Shown in pieces: positions 23,350 through 36,667 of a stretch of 64,000 nt of DNA. A program made the position numbers and the translations under genes. Position 1 is the stretch's first letter, and every line of letters starts with the position of its first letter. The DNA comes from Bretschneidera sinensis (Eukaryota; Streptophyta; Magnoliopsida; Brassicales; Akaniaceae), in NCBI GenBank assembly GCA_023935145.1, contig CM043698.1, positions 17,983,001 through 18,047,000 of the forward strand, read 5' to 3'. Below the pieces are notes generated by a model. It did no database searches, had not been told where the DNA came from, and worked only from the letters and a program-made list of their open reading frames with translations.

Positions 23350-26180
23350 TCCTATCAACTATTTTTCCATTAATATTGGCAATCATTGTCTCTACCAACT
23401 TGCCATTAATATTGATAGCCTTTGTCTTATGGAGAAAGTGGCTTTACCACAAGTAAAATGTCATCTCTTATCACACAAGTCAAGAACCACACCCACTGGT
23501 ACAATTTTCTTGGACTCCGCTGACTGCTCACATGAAAGACTAAGCAAAAGAAAACAGACGAGGTGTTGTTGATTTTTCATTGTCAATCAATGCAAGTTAG
23601 CTAGCTCCGATGGGCAAGCAACCTAGTCTTATTTGTACCCTCACATTTCAAGTAATTGTATTTATTAGACTTTAATTAACATTTTATTTTAGATTGTCTT
23701 TAGATTTTAATTTAGTAAGACAATAGTACACGTAATCTAAATATTGTTTTTATCTTATTATTTTTGTATTTTTCATATAAAAAATTTGAATTTACGCGGA
23801 TGACTTTGTTGACTGTGCTGGATGCAATATAGTAAAAAGACTTGACATTGCATGAAGACTTTGGTGGCCTCTAAAAATTGAAGCATGGTTTGGTTTGGTG
23901 CATCAATTTGCTTCTCATGCTGTACAAAGACTTGACATTCATTGTCTACAATGTTTTGCCATATGTTATGGTTGTGGATATACGTGTATAATACTCCTTC
24001 ATGTCCAGCATGGACCCATTTTGAGTGTGACAAACCACAAACGCTAGTTTTCCTTTGTAAGCGGAGCTTAAGACAAAGAAATTAAATTAGATTTACTTAT
24101 ATTTGTTCTCTTTCCAACAAAGTGGGATGTCTGATTTGCTTGGCCATCTGTAACTTGGTCATAAATTACAAAGGACAAGGAACCTCTGTTTTCATTCATA
24201 ACTAGATACGGGCCCATACATTTGTGTGTGTCGTAGCTCCACGCTTGGGACCTTTATTTTCTTTCTTTCATTTTTGCCTTTATAAAGCAAATACCCTCTA
24301 CACATGGCAGCATTTCAATGTGCTACAATGTAAAAGAGGTTTGACTAATATAGAGAAAGAATGGTGATTTGTCCCAATATTTATTGTGATAAATTGACTT
24401 GTTAGATGCAATCCAAGTCAACTTTAACGAATCCAAAGCCAGGCTGTTGAATTGACTGCGTCCAGGCATAAAAATACGAATTTAATAAAACTTTAAAAAC
24501 AAAACCAGCAAATTAGTGACATACATCAACGGCAGAAATATGACCCGACTTAGAAAACTTAATTCGATTAATTCAAAACTCAATTTGTTTGAAATTTAAA
24601 AACATATTAAAATAATATAATTCAAACTCGAAACACGAAACAAACAGTGTCCAAAATTATTCGAAACTTGAAATGACCTAAATTTGAACGATTCTAAACT
24701 TGAGAGAATCTGAATCTGAATCCGAATTCGACTTGACCTGAAGCCCGAAACAACCAGACTCAAAACCAGAATTAACCTGATTTTTTATAATAAAAATATT
24801 TTTTTAGTTAAACTGATTGTGATAAAATAGAAATTGTTATCTCATTATCTTATATAGTTATAATTATAAATAAAATGTAGGTAAAATGAGTATTGAATTT
24901 GAAATTTACTTGAAACACAATACTAATATACTATAACTTTATAAATTGTTCATTTTACTTTTATAGTTTGGTTATCGATTTCACAAATAGAAAAAGAAGT
25001 ATGATATTTCTTAGCTTTGAAGTACACTACACAAACAATAGTTCAATTACACTACGTTGGGAAAGCCAACAGAAAAAAGAAGAAGAAGAAATTAGAAGGT
25101 TTGATGGTTGATAACTCACATTTGTTATGACTTTTGACATTGTTTTCATTAATTTGAATTGATACAAGGCTACAATGGAATAAAAACCAATATGGTAAAA
25201 AAATCAAGTTCTTTTACTACATGTCCAATGAGTTGTTTGAGTTCATTCTTGCTACTTTGAAATTTATAACTATTTATGGTCAAATATATCTTCACTTATA
25301 TGATTGTATCACTTTAATTTGAAAAATGAAATATGGATTTTCAAGAAGACATTTTAAAGAATCTGGATTTTTGCTACTTTGAATACTTATTTGGGTTATA
25401 AATAAATATTCATTTATGTATGTATATATTTGAAATTTTTATTTTTTTATTGGCTTATCATATAATTTTTTTAATTTTTTGTTCTTTATATACATCGATA
25501 TTTCTATATCTTAGTTTTATATTCACATAGTTAATTTCATGTGACATATGTAATATGAAATGCATTCTTAAATTGTTAATTGGATATTAAAGATCATTTC
25601 AATTGAATATATAGTTTTTCATAATTTTGTTTCTTATGCAATCTTATTTTTTAAAATCAAGATTAACTTGATTAGATTCTTTATATCAGGCATTATCATT
25701 TTTGACTTTTATAGGGATCATGATTTGGGCTTTATATCTCAAATATTTATAAAACCAAAACTATATGGTTTTGATGGATTAAAAAAATAAGAAGCATGTC
25801 AAAATAATAAGTCTCATAAAAAAGAGTATTCTGAAATAATTATATCAATAGATTCAAGTTAGTTTACAATTTAACTATCAAATTGATTAGATAATTTTAT
25901 ATTGAAATTTTATTTTAAAAATTTTCACATTTAGTTTTAATTTATTAGGTTTTATTATTGTAGAGTTTATGAATTGAGCTTTATATCCCAATTAATTATA
26001 AAAACAATACTATTTTTATCGAGCTTTATTATTTTAGCCTTTAAAAAGTTTATGGATTGGATTTTCTTTTTCTTTTGAGATGATGGAATAGACTTTATAT
26101 CTTAATTAATTATAAAATCAAAACTACATAATTTCATGTTTAAAATTAAAAAAAAAATTGGATATATGATATTATCTAAA
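23350..26180. repeat. 2.8-kb noncoding block duplicated from 7843-10672
   Basis: The offset is a constant 15507 over most of the block, and the copies differ only at scattered bases after about 23700. The block contains no gene that I recognise. Right of it the two copies part: this one continues for another 1.7 kb that is missing at 10672, where the GLR-B 3' flank follows at once. Confidence 0.9.
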
Positions 26181-27114
26181 CGCTTCTCAAAAAAATTCTT
26201 TCAAATAGTTATATTTATAAATATAGATTTTACATGTGTTTTATACGTAAATAATATGATAAAATTAAAAGATAATATAATATAAGTACTCTCAAAAGTA
26301 AGAGACTCAAGGCTATCATTTCATAACTTTTTTATTATAAAAAAATAGGTTTTTGCCCTCTCAATCTCGTTATCCCGCATTTGATCTATAAATTAGTTAC
26401 CTTATCACGATTTAGACTTAGAGATTAATATATTATGTTATTAACAAAGAGAAAAAAACTAAAAACAATGTTTCATTACATTTATTAATGTTAACATTAA
26501 CTTAATTAGTAGTTACATTAAAATTTAGAGAATAAAAAATAAACTAATTTAACGGATCAACCTGAATTCAAATGAGTGTTAAAATGACATCATCAAAAAT
26601 TGGAGAAAAGAAATTGTTGTAACCCGATGGATCAATTCGAAACCTAAAATGACTCGATCCAAGATGACTTGCAATCCGAACGACTCAAGACTTAAGATGA
26701 CTCGTAACTCAAATGACTCGAGACCCAAACGAACCGAGATCCAAACTTAAAACGTTCCGAACTTGAACTCCAATCGACCTCTCTGATTGCCACCTCCAAC
26801 CACATAGTCACAAAAAAAAAAAAAAAAAATCTCTGGGCACTGACTAATAAAATCAAGTCAAATAAATACGAAATAAAAATCTCATTTTGAATTCCTTTGT
26901 GTTATTAGTGAGGTTCCAAAAAAATTTCAATGTAGTTACAAAAAATCACCGGTGGAGCTCTTGTTAATTGGTTCAAAAAAGATCTAAACTTAATTTTCTA
27001 TCGTTAAGCAGGGGGTAAAAATCGGGTCTACCACGGAGATGATCCTTAATTAGATATAGTCAATGAATATTTCTTAGACTAAAAGTACACTTTCATAGAG
27101 AGAGAGTGAAAATT

Positions 27115-27118
<4 letters not shown>

Positions 27119-27156
<38 letters not shown>
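27119..27156. repeat. (AT)n microsatellite, 38 bp
   Basis: This is the same locus as the AT runs at 4794-4811 and 43317-43376, followed by the shared tattcttcgaatttcc. Confidence 0.9.
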
Positions 27157-27160
<4 letters not shown>

Positions 27161-27240
27161 CTTCGAATTTCCTATATTTCTATTTGATTATTCTAAGCTG
27201 TAGAAGGATTTCAATTGGCAGCCTTCCATTTATTTATGAA

Positions 27241-27800
27241 CTAGTGTCAACTTAAAAAAAATAGTTATATATGAGTACGCTGCTTGAAACCCCCTTTTTA
27301 AACCCCATGACCAACTTAAGTCACTCATGTTTTATTGGGAGATTTTTTTTTTGTTAGAATAGGTCTAAAATAAATATTTTAAATTATCTCAAAATTTTAT
27401 TAATAATTTTAAAAATTTTTATTGATAATATTATTTTTTGAGTCTCACATTTATATCGAGAATACTAATAAACTCATCAAAATTATCAGTGAAATTTTGA
27501 ACTAATATAAAACCAACTAGTGTCAACTTAAAAAAAAAATAGTTATATATGAGTAATGCTGCTTGAAACCCCCCTTTTAAACCCCATCACAGGTTAGATG
27601 AATCGACCAACTTAAACCAGTCATGTTTTATTGGATGAATTTTTTGTTTGATTAAGTTTAAAATTAATATTTTAAATCATTTCAAAATTTTATTAATAAT
27701 TTTTAAAATTTTTACTGATAACATTATTTTTTTTAATCTCACATTTATATTGATGTTACTAATGAAACTCATCAAAATTATTAGTAAAATTTCGAACTAA
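27241..27800. repeat. Diverged tandem duplication of about 277 bp
   Basis: The phrase actagtgtcaacttaaaaa followed by gttatatatgagta and gctgcttgaaa occurs at 27241 and again at 27518. The text after each continues in parallel (ttattaataatttt..., tctcacatttatat). The copies have many differences, so the event is old. The other two flank copies have a single unit. Confidence 0.7.
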
Positions 27801-28127
27801 TTTAAAGGCAAATGTTTAAACCCAACTCAACCAAATAATTTTACTATTTGAGGGCTTTGGAGGAATAACGTCGAAACAAGAAAGAATTACATCTACCAAT
27901 TCATTTCCTCTCATTTCCTTATATATCCAAACAAAAAGTTAGTTTTTACGTTCTTTTATTTATTTTCAGAATTAACCTTTCATGAAGATAATTTCGCACA
28001 AATGGTTTTATTTGTACAAGAACAATACAACTAGACTGGCGATACCTAGCGTCGATAAGTTTTAAAGAAAACTACCATTAGTTTTTACACTAAAGCACTG
28101 ATAAATTAATCATGATGTCTATCGATT

Positions 28128-31100
28128 TTACACATCCTCAGAGGTAATGCTAGAATTTGTAGAATGAGTTTCATCTTCTTCGTCGCAGCAGGTAATCGGT
28201 TCTATTCTCTGGTTGAAAGGCCTTGAAAAGTTCTGCGGGTTACTAGAATTATGGATTGCAGGCGGGTGCAAGTAAAAGAATTTGATGATATATATCAAGA
28301 GCGAAGATGCCGAAACAACTCCCATAATTATGAATAACCCCACGAAACTGTTTATGCTAAGACTATCTGGAGATATTGAAGTTGCTTGACATTGACAGGT
28401 TGTTTGTTCAAGAAAATGTTTTCGCTTAATGGATTCCATTTTTTCTCTATCTTGAGTGACATTCAGGATTGCCCTGGAAAAATATGGGAGCAGAGGTGAC
28501 CCTTCAGCGAACGCCTGATTGAAACAAGAAAAGTAGATTTCTGATCAGTTTAATGAAATGAATTGAATGTACAATATCATAAATTAATTTTATGTTTTTC
28601 AAATGATCAGTAATTGTAATATACTTGTAAGCACAAATGTCACCGTACCTGCTAAGGGTATTACTCATCACCAATGTACTTAAACTTAATGTAGACATAG
28701 CAAAGCATTATATATAAAGAAGCATATACGCCTTATAATTCTAAGCATAATTAAGGTGGAAATGAAAGAGAGATTGCTAAAATTAACACTAACAAAGCCA
28801 AGTCCATCAGTTTTGTAGGTTGGTCCTGCCATTGTGTATTTATCGCAATACTTAGCGAGAAAGAGCTTAAGAGCGAGTTTTCCTACAACAATAGCAGTAA
28901 CACCACCATTATGGCTACCCTTTGACAACGCTTCATTGTACTCATCCGCCGACCCATAATCCTTCAACTTGGACTCATTGAAATTAAACTGTCCTGTCAG
29001 AAGATTTTTCACAAAGGAACCCCTTTGGCATCCGACATAATCACCGTTCTTTTGGAGTTCATAAATATCAACAACTACTGGCTGGATACGTTCTACTGTC
29101 AACAATGAGGCTAAGTTTGCGGTATAGCTTTGTGTAAGGATAAGTACCACAAAGACCCATATGATCAGCACAAATTTTGACCAGTTGTTCATTGCCTTTT
29201 CCCCTGATATATAACATGAAAAATAGTTTTAATTAATTTTAAAACCATGTTATAAGCTTGGCTAAGTATAAGCCCCATAACCCCAGAAAAGAAAACGTTA
29301 GTTCTAAATAGGTTATAAGAGAATTACAATGAGCAAACACAAGAATTGAGAAGGAGAACCAAAAAATTTCTCCAAGTTGTTTCTCCATTTGATCCTTTCT
29401 TGTTCGATGTTCAAGAATCCATACAACCAAACCTGTGGAGATGAAGGCTACCACAATTGTTAACCAAAGCTGCCAACTTAGCGGCTTCAAGAAAATCCAG
29501 ATATTCTTCCTCTCATTTTCTTTGATTTTCACTACCATCGTCACATCTGATTCTATGTAAGGTAGAGTAAAGTCAACATAAAGTGATCGATTCGATGTAA
29601 TTGATACGTCTCCCACAACAGCATCGAATTTCTGCATGTTTCCATTCACATGGAAAGTGAAGGGTTAGACAGAGAAGATAGAAAGAAAATAAAAAACATA
29701 GAAATAAAAAGAAGGAAGACTAAAGTTGCACACCTGAAGTTTAATCTGGTAAAGAAGCTCGTCGTAAGTCCCTGCCATCTGTCTGGAGCTGTTTACGAAG
29801 GGAATGAATTTGTGTGGAACAGCAAAGGGCAATATATCTAATGCAGCAAGAAACAAATCATAACAGAACCCAGAAATGATAGGCTCATTGGTATGAGGAT
29901 CCCATTCCACTTTCAAGAGTTCTTGAAAACCAGGACCCCAATTTTCAATTTCCGACCACTTACAGGTATAACCCAACCCTTTGGGGGAGTTTTTGTGTCT
30001 CCGGGCCAGGTGGGTGCTTTAAGTTCATCAACGGAAGTTGAGTATGTTACCTTAACCGGTTTGCTCAGTCTGCGAGAAAATCCTTTCTTAGGTGTCCAGT
30101 ATCCAATAATTCTTGCTCCTTTTCTTCTCACATTGATAATTTCAAATGCTGAAGATTGCAATTGTCTTTCAACCAAATGGAAATTTCCAGTTAGGCCTTT
30201 AAATTTGGTATGCGATAACATGTTGAGAAGCCTTGAACCTATTTCAGAGACTCTTAAGCCTGAAAAATCATGAGTACTTCGGCTGAAGTTTTGCTTGAAG
30301 GCATCTGAATTTCTCAGTCTTCCCATTTCTGCAGCCATAGCTAATGCCCAAACTGTATCATATGCCCATAAACCAAATGGGTTTAGTTCAGCAATCTTTC
30401 CATTTCGCCTATCAAAGTGAATTTCATGTTTCCATCTCAATTTAAAATCTTGAAGCTTTCTTGACATAGGTATGTATTGCCTTACACCCAATACGCCTTG
30501 CATTGAATCACCAATAACGCCTTCTCCCATGGTATCTAACAACATTGACAGCTCATCGGTGATGATCCACGCGTACCCTTCACACATCATATTTGCCTCT
30601 TTTGCAAGATCAAAGAGTCTTGACCCCAAGGAAGCTGTCGTGTGCACCAAGAATACCCTCGTCTGCCTAGCTTTTAACTTGTTGAGCTTCTTAAAAATCA
30701 TCAAGTCGCTGGAAGATGGAGGAATCACATATCTGTAAGAAATTCTTGCATTGATTTTTTGAAAAGCATATGTAAGATAAGGAATCAATCCATTGCCGTA
30801 TTCTGTATTTTCATATATGAGGACCACTTGGTACCATCCGTATGCTTGAACAATGGACGCGATGGCATGAACTTGTGATCGCTCATTTGGGGTTGTCCGT
30901 ATGAAAAAAGGGTTTTGGGTGGTAAAAAGAGAGGGGCTTTTAGCTGAAAACGAAATAATCGGAATCTGAGCTTTCTCGCCAAGTTCTATCAGAAACTTAG
31001 CTTGGGTCGACCTTTGAGGCCCTATAATAGCATGCACTTCTTTGTTCTTAATCAAATCGAGAGCTGCAGTTAATGTTATGTTTGGATTGAAAATAAAGAA

Positions 31101-31805
31101 AATTAGTGAAGTATCAATGGAAGAATAAATACATGAATCTTTCCAAAAAATATATAATTATAGTCAATTGGTAAATGTATCAATTTGCAATTCCAACGAA
31201 AACTTTGTATCCCAATTATTAATTTTTTGCTTTCACAAAGTATCAAACTAGCTAATTAGATTGTCCAAAATTGATTAGTACTTCTCCAATTTTAACCTCT
31301 ATATATGGAAGGGCAATAGAGAATGTCTTGTACTATCATTTATTCCAAAAACAAATCCAAACAAGCTTCTCACAATATGCAACTTGATAAAATTTTAGAT
31401 ATACTTCAAGTATATTCTCTAAAGAAATCAAAAAATCAAATTCAGCATAGCACACTTGATTCAATTTAGTGAGTTACTCCTATTTGTATATATAATCTTG
31501 AACAAATAATTACTTATATCCTTATTAAAATTACCTGCAGAAGCTGTGCCGACAACATCATCAGCATTCCTAGTGTGTAGATGCAATCTTGTTTTATAAT
31601 CTGAATGCGCAGCATAGAAATCTGAGCGTGCCATAGAAATGCACTTATCTGCCATGGCACCCACTGTTGTGTTGAGATCAAGAACCACACCAACATTTAC
31701 CAAGGAGATTGATTCTGCATTACTAGTTTGAGATTTGACTCCTCTCTGAAAGCAAAGAAAGAAACATAGAAGATAGAAAAGAAGGAACCCAATAAAGCAT
31801 GCCAT
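28128..31805 (-). pseudogene. GLR: GLR-C: glutamate receptor-like gene with a 10-bp frameshift deletion
   Basis: It has the same five-exon plan as GLR-B: 31535-31805, 29734-31063, 29328-29631, 28794-29203 and 28128-28514, with splice sites preserved. Exon 2 is 1330 bp where GLR-B has 1340. The 10 bases gtttcatcgg, present in GLR-D, are missing at 29933/29934 inside S1, just after KLKIGV, so the frame shifts before the first half of the ligand domain is complete. All other exons stay open. In S2 the acidic pair after AIV (ED in GLR-B, EG in A and D) is VG here. It is either a young pseudogene or, less likely, an assembly error at one site. Confidence 0.88.
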
Positions 31806-31865
31806 ATTGTAATACAAGTTTGTTCTTTGAACAAAATCACTGAAGTCTTTAATTAATATATAACT

Positions 31866-34805
31866 GTTAAGTACTTACTAAAATCTCTAAAGTTCAACGT
31901 TGAGAATGGTAAACAGTCTGCACCCCTGAAGATACTTCTTTTTTTGGTCAAGAAATATACTCTTTGAATCCGTCCTCAGTTTAATATTCAGCGAACAGTT
32001 TCTCTATTTTATTTAGTTTGTCTATTCACTGGTGAATGAAACAGTTGATAGGAAGAGAATTAAAGTATTTCTTTTTTGTGAATTTCTTGGCAATTTAATA
32101 TTTGAAGTTCTCAAGTCACAAACAGTACCATCAAAATTCAAACTAAATGACTAGTGAAGTAAATTCTTCTTATTGACCAAATATCTGTCAGTTGAATTTC
32201 TGGGTATTTCTTCTAATTGTCGTTATGACCCATAAAAGTTGGACTCTCCTCCCTCAGTTTGTTACTGATCATTAAAGGTTTAAAATTTAATTACCGGTAG
32301 CTTAAAAATTTTCCCGGAAAGAGGTTGAGAATTATGACTGCAAGTGTAGATAATTATTTTCTTACTAAAAGCACAAACTTCAAAATTGTTTATTTACGAG
32401 TTTGTTTATCAGGCATTCCAAAAGCAATTACAGTTAATTTAGAATTACTTTTTCTCTTTTTGTGGATTGCATTCTAGGAAGGGAGAGTAGCTCTTTAAGG
32501 AATCTAGTGGGGATTTTATTGGTATATAGGCTCTGAATAATTTTACGGTGACTGCGCTCTGCTGCCAAAGCTTTCCGTATACTCTAGAGGTGGCAATAGG
32601 GAGGGTCGGTTCGGGTTAGGATTCGGGTCTTGGGTTGTTCAATTCATGGATTGTTTCTGCGTGTCACCTCGGATTTTGGGCAGGTTGGGATTGGTCTATT
32701 GGGTTGCCCATATTTTTCCATATTCCTTATTTCCTTTACAATTTTTGGGATTTCATGTTAGTTTTTATTTCGAGTTGACCCAATAAATTAGTTTGTTTTT
32801 ATCTTTTTGATATTTAACATGGATGAAAATATGGCCTAAAGTGATCCTTAAAACAAGAATAAAAACATTGCCTAAAGTAATCCTTAAAACATAGATGAAA
32901 ACATGGCCTAAAGTTTCAATCTTGATTGGTGTAAAGTTATATATTTTATGCAATCACAAATAAAGCAAATCGGACACAAAAATAATCTTAACTTATAAGC
33001 TATAGACAAATTTTTAACAATATTATGGTATATCTTTTCCTTTTAATCCAATTGTCTACATGCAAACAATAGATATACATTGATGCCTGATTTATTATTA
33101 AATATATGTTGAGTTTTTAACTTAATCTCTTTTATACAATTTTAAATTTGATATTATTTTTTTTATCAAACTTTAGTATTATGTAGTATATTTCTCGTAG
33201 AGATATAAACTTATAAATATGTAAAATTAATTTTATATTATTTTAATTATGAAAAATATAAAAAAAAATCAATGCAGAATCGCACGCATATTATTGTTAA
33301 AAATTGTCATTATAATGAAAGATCAATACCGCTTGCATTATTAGAAATATCAAGGGTTCCATTATATTTTGAAAGAAATTTTTAAAAAATATATTATAAT
33401 TGAAAATTAATCCAACCAACTTGTAAGTTAGATGTGACGGTGCTTAAAATTAATACCCCTTATATGTAATTAACTATACTTAACAATTGGAGCAATATGA
33501 TTGTTGAAAAGTTATAAAGAGGGAAATTAAATGATTTGTATTTAAGATTAAAATAATATCAAATTTACGATAAAATTGATTAGCAACCGTAAAAGTCTTG
33601 CCACTGGTTGTACTTGCACATCAACTTAAAAAAGATAAAAGACCAGTCTAACAAAAAAAATAGAAAAAAACACATATTGCTTTCAGTGTTGATCAATTTA
33701 TGGAGCCCATGGTTCCTGTTACTGTGCACGAATATTCATCGAATTGTGAACTTGAAACCAATCAGTGCACATCGTAGAACCAAAATTTTCATTTTGACTG
33801 GATTTATTTCTAGCTTATAATTATAATTAGGTGTTTTAATTGACCAACTTTTAAGTAGATTTTAGTGTTTTTTTTATTTAATGGCATAACAATTTTTTTA
33901 CAACTAGATCTAATCTAATATAATATATTTTTAATTTTTACTTATCAATACAATCATTTTTTGAAAATTATTGACTTAAAAATCGAATTCAAAACTTCAA
34001 TATATTCAAATCAAGTAAATTTAATTTGTGACAATAACTATTTAATCAAAAGTTACAAGTTTCATACACCAATTGCTTAAATGAATTAGATCATATCAAA
34101 GATTGTTATCTTTTAAAAAAAATATACTTTTCTTTTGCTTTTTTTATTATTTGTAGTTACACGTATACAAAGATTAATTTTTTAGACTCTTTTAAGTTTT
34201 AACCTAAACTTAGTCACTTTTTTGTAAGTTGAAATTTATTTTTCACCTTCACATATTTAATTTTTTCGTAGACTATTTCACCCCAAATGATGCCAATTTC
34301 CCTCTCCCTTCTCTTTTGTCAAGAGGCCATAAAACCGCTTGAAGTTGATTGCCACCAAATGCCAATTTCCCATGGCAACTTGGGCCTTAGCAAAACTGTT
34401 TGCAAGTATATTCTTATATATTTATTAATTCCCTTCCACTACCCAAGAATTAATGTGGGTTAATTCCATGCATTATCCTCCTTGAATTTAGTCAACTCTC
34501 CTGTACTGTACCACCGGAATTAAAAATGCCCACATGAATCTGTTGCTGCCAATTTAGTAGCTTGAATTTTCATTTCTTTTCACATAATTCTACGTTGAGG
34601 TAACTCCAACAGAGGCTAATAATTAGTAAGCTTGTGGGTTCCAACTAAAACAACGTTTGGCTTAGTAATATAAACAGTTTATAATTTAGTTTATGATTGT
34701 GAAAACGAGTTTTTGTGATAGAAAATTATTTTTTTATAAATAAAAATTATTTTTTTATAAATAAAAATAATTTCATAAATGTCATTTTGTTTGTGTTGTG
34801 TTCTT
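31866..34805. other. GLR-C upstream flank, noncoding
   Basis: 31866-32800 matches the GLR-B flank, 32920-33900 matches 6726-7760, and 34540-34805 matches 17220-17505. 33900-34540 has no clear copy elsewhere. No gene seen. Confidence 0.75.
32817..32922 (-). repeat. Remnant of Copia-2 LTR internal repeats
   Basis: Three copies of a word like ccttaaaacanngatgaaaacatggcctaaagt occur here, as in the LTRs at 50976-51249 and 55770-56043. Neither LTR end is present. It is followed by ttcaatcttgattggtg, the same join found after the truncated LTR at 6725. The GLR-B unit has unrelated sequence at the corresponding place (about 15690-15800). Confidence 0.8.
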
Positions 34806-35666
34806 ATCTATCCTCTCAAATAAAAAATCCAAGTAAAATCTAATTTAATTGATAAAATTATTAATTGTCATACTAGAAATTTGAGATCGCATCCGCCCAC
34901 ATTGAAGATTGAAGGGTTAAGAAAAATAAAGGATTGGAGAGTAAAGAGATGAGAGAGATCAACCTAATATATGATATTAAAAATCATATGAACTCAAAAG
35001 TTTAAATCAATGAATTATGACTATACATATATGTTATCTACTTTCCTTTCAATATGAAATAAACTCCTATGTGAATCTAAACAGATATATATACTCCAGT
35101 ATTCGTAAAGATCTTTGTAAATTTAGAGTCATTCTTTCATAAATGTAGGAGGTTGGCTAGCAACATTTGCAACAGCTTCCTTAGATGATTTTCACTTGGT
35201 TTCTCCAATTCCATGACCACGGCATTTGCATAAGGTCTTATTCCACCATTTAAAGCGTTTTTATAGTTGGCATCGATCAGCAGCAAATCTCCTAGCGCCA
35301 GAAGTAGAGACTCCATCACGAACAACATTTGCTAAGAGGAGCCCATAAAATTTGATCCATTGAGGGCTCTAATGGCTGAAAGAGCTACTCTTAAGAACTT
35401 CGAAACGAATGAATCCAAAAATGTATGATCTTTCTATACGAATCTTTCTAGAAATATATGCTATTGTCTTACACTGAATTTCCAAAGAGCTTCATATAAG
35501 AATGTTGTAAACACTTGGATTTAAGTGATCAATGAAAACAGATGTAAGTCTCGCATCAGATGAAGAAGGACTCCTAATTGGGGAAGATCATTATCTTAGT
35601 ATATAAATACCACTTGCCAGGTCACAATGCCTTCGTAGCTACCTGGTCACTAGCTTCTTGGTCCTC
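34806..35666. other. Noncoding region left of the aspartic protease pseudogene
   Basis: AT-rich. A 63-codon open frame on the minus strand (35137-35328) reads ANYKNALNGGIRPYANAVVM and KPSENHLRKLLQM. I do not recognise it, and it starts on a non-ATG codon. Nothing else stands out. Confidence 0.5.
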
Positions 35667-36087
35667 ATGATTCTTTTTTGCTGTTCGTTTCACCTCTCAG
35701 TGTCCAAAAAAGGAAACTGTTTAACTAAACCACACGACCATGTTACTATCCATCGAAAAATTCATGTCAGTGAATCATTCTACTCTCCTTTCCTATCGGT
35801 AACAGTAATACTATTCCTGACTCTTCTTACTCAATTCCTCTGTTTGATAGAAACCTAGTGGTGAAAAGCGAGCATAACAACTTCCAATCAATTCTGGATG
35901 CTACCCTTGCCTGAGACAAAGCTTGGGTTGAGTTATGGTAAACAAGGTCATCTATTATTTTAAACAGGTTGTGGACATTACATCGTAGGTATGCCATTAT
36001 CTGGAAGAACTACCACTGTTGATAGCACTACAAATGGACACTGGCAGCTCCTTGATTTGGAAGCAGTTTGAACCTTGTGTTGATTGC
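35667..36087 (+). pseudogene. Aspartic protease-like pseudogene, 5' part (split by Copia-T)
   Basis: From ATG 35667 the frame gives a hydrophobic signal-like start (MILFCCSFHLSVSKKG) and VTIHRKIHVSESFYSPF, which resembles the HRDSP-SPFY stretch of plant A1B aspartic proteases. Further on, with frame breaks, come GHYIVGMPLSGRTTTV and then MDTGSSLIWKQFEPCVDC, the first catalytic D-T-G-S block with its following cysteines. The Copia element begins right after the codon for that last Cys. The frame resumes as YEQHF at 41083. The breaks before DTGSS show that the gene is dead regardless of the insertion. Confidence 0.72.
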
Positions 36088-36636
36088 TGTTGTGGTGACT
36101 CACAATTACTGGACTAAGGCAATGCCTTGAATCAGGAGGTGGTTATGACAGTTGGAGGCCAAAACTATCATAACTAACTCGGTTATAACTGTCAGTGGCC
36201 TTGACAGTTGGTAAAAGGAAAAGAAAGCTTTTAATTGGTGAGCCGATCAACTTGGAAGGATCATTGGCTATATATATAATGATGTAAGTGAGTTGAGAGG
36301 GTTCAAAAAAAATCAATTGGGTTTGTAATGAGAGGTTGAGAGGTTTTGGGAAACACATTGAGGGAGTTGGGAAACTTATTTCGGGTTTGAGAGAGAGAGT
36401 TTGAAACAGAGTTCATCCCTGTGTTTGAAGCCTTGTAACCTTTGTTGATTGTCTTAGTGAATTCTTTTTATTCCCTCCCCGTGGATGTAGGTCACATTGA
36501 CTGAACCACGTAAAGCTTTGGTGTTCTTGGTTACTTTTTTTTTTCTTGACTGTTGATTTGTGTTCGCGTGGTTAGAATCTGGCTCTGTCTTATTCTGTGT
36601 TCGTACTCAGTGGTTTTTTTGTAGATTTTCATAACA
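36088..36636 (+). repeat. 5' LTR of Copia-T copy B (549 bp)
   Basis: It starts TGTTGTGGTG and ends CATAACA. The sequence after it (agtggcaccgtctgtgg) sits where the primer binding site should be. It resembles the TGGCACCG-type sites more than the usual initiator-Met site. Confidence 0.92.
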
Positions 36637-36667
36637 AGTGGCACCGTCTGTGGAAAATCAGACCACG

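Larger units (their letters stand above)
26181..28127. other. Noncoding 3' flank of GLR-C
   Basis: Parts are related to 3660-5160 and 42180-43850. It holds a degenerate gact/cgaa-rich stretch (26620-26790), an (AT)n run at 27119-27156 and a diverged tandem duplication at 27241-27800. 27860-28127 is the conserved GLR 3' flank. No gene seen. Confidence 0.75.

Noticed and set aside
35137..35328. 63-codon minus-strand frame as a gene
   Set aside because: It starts on a non-ATG codon, has no neighbours in frame and matches no family I can name.
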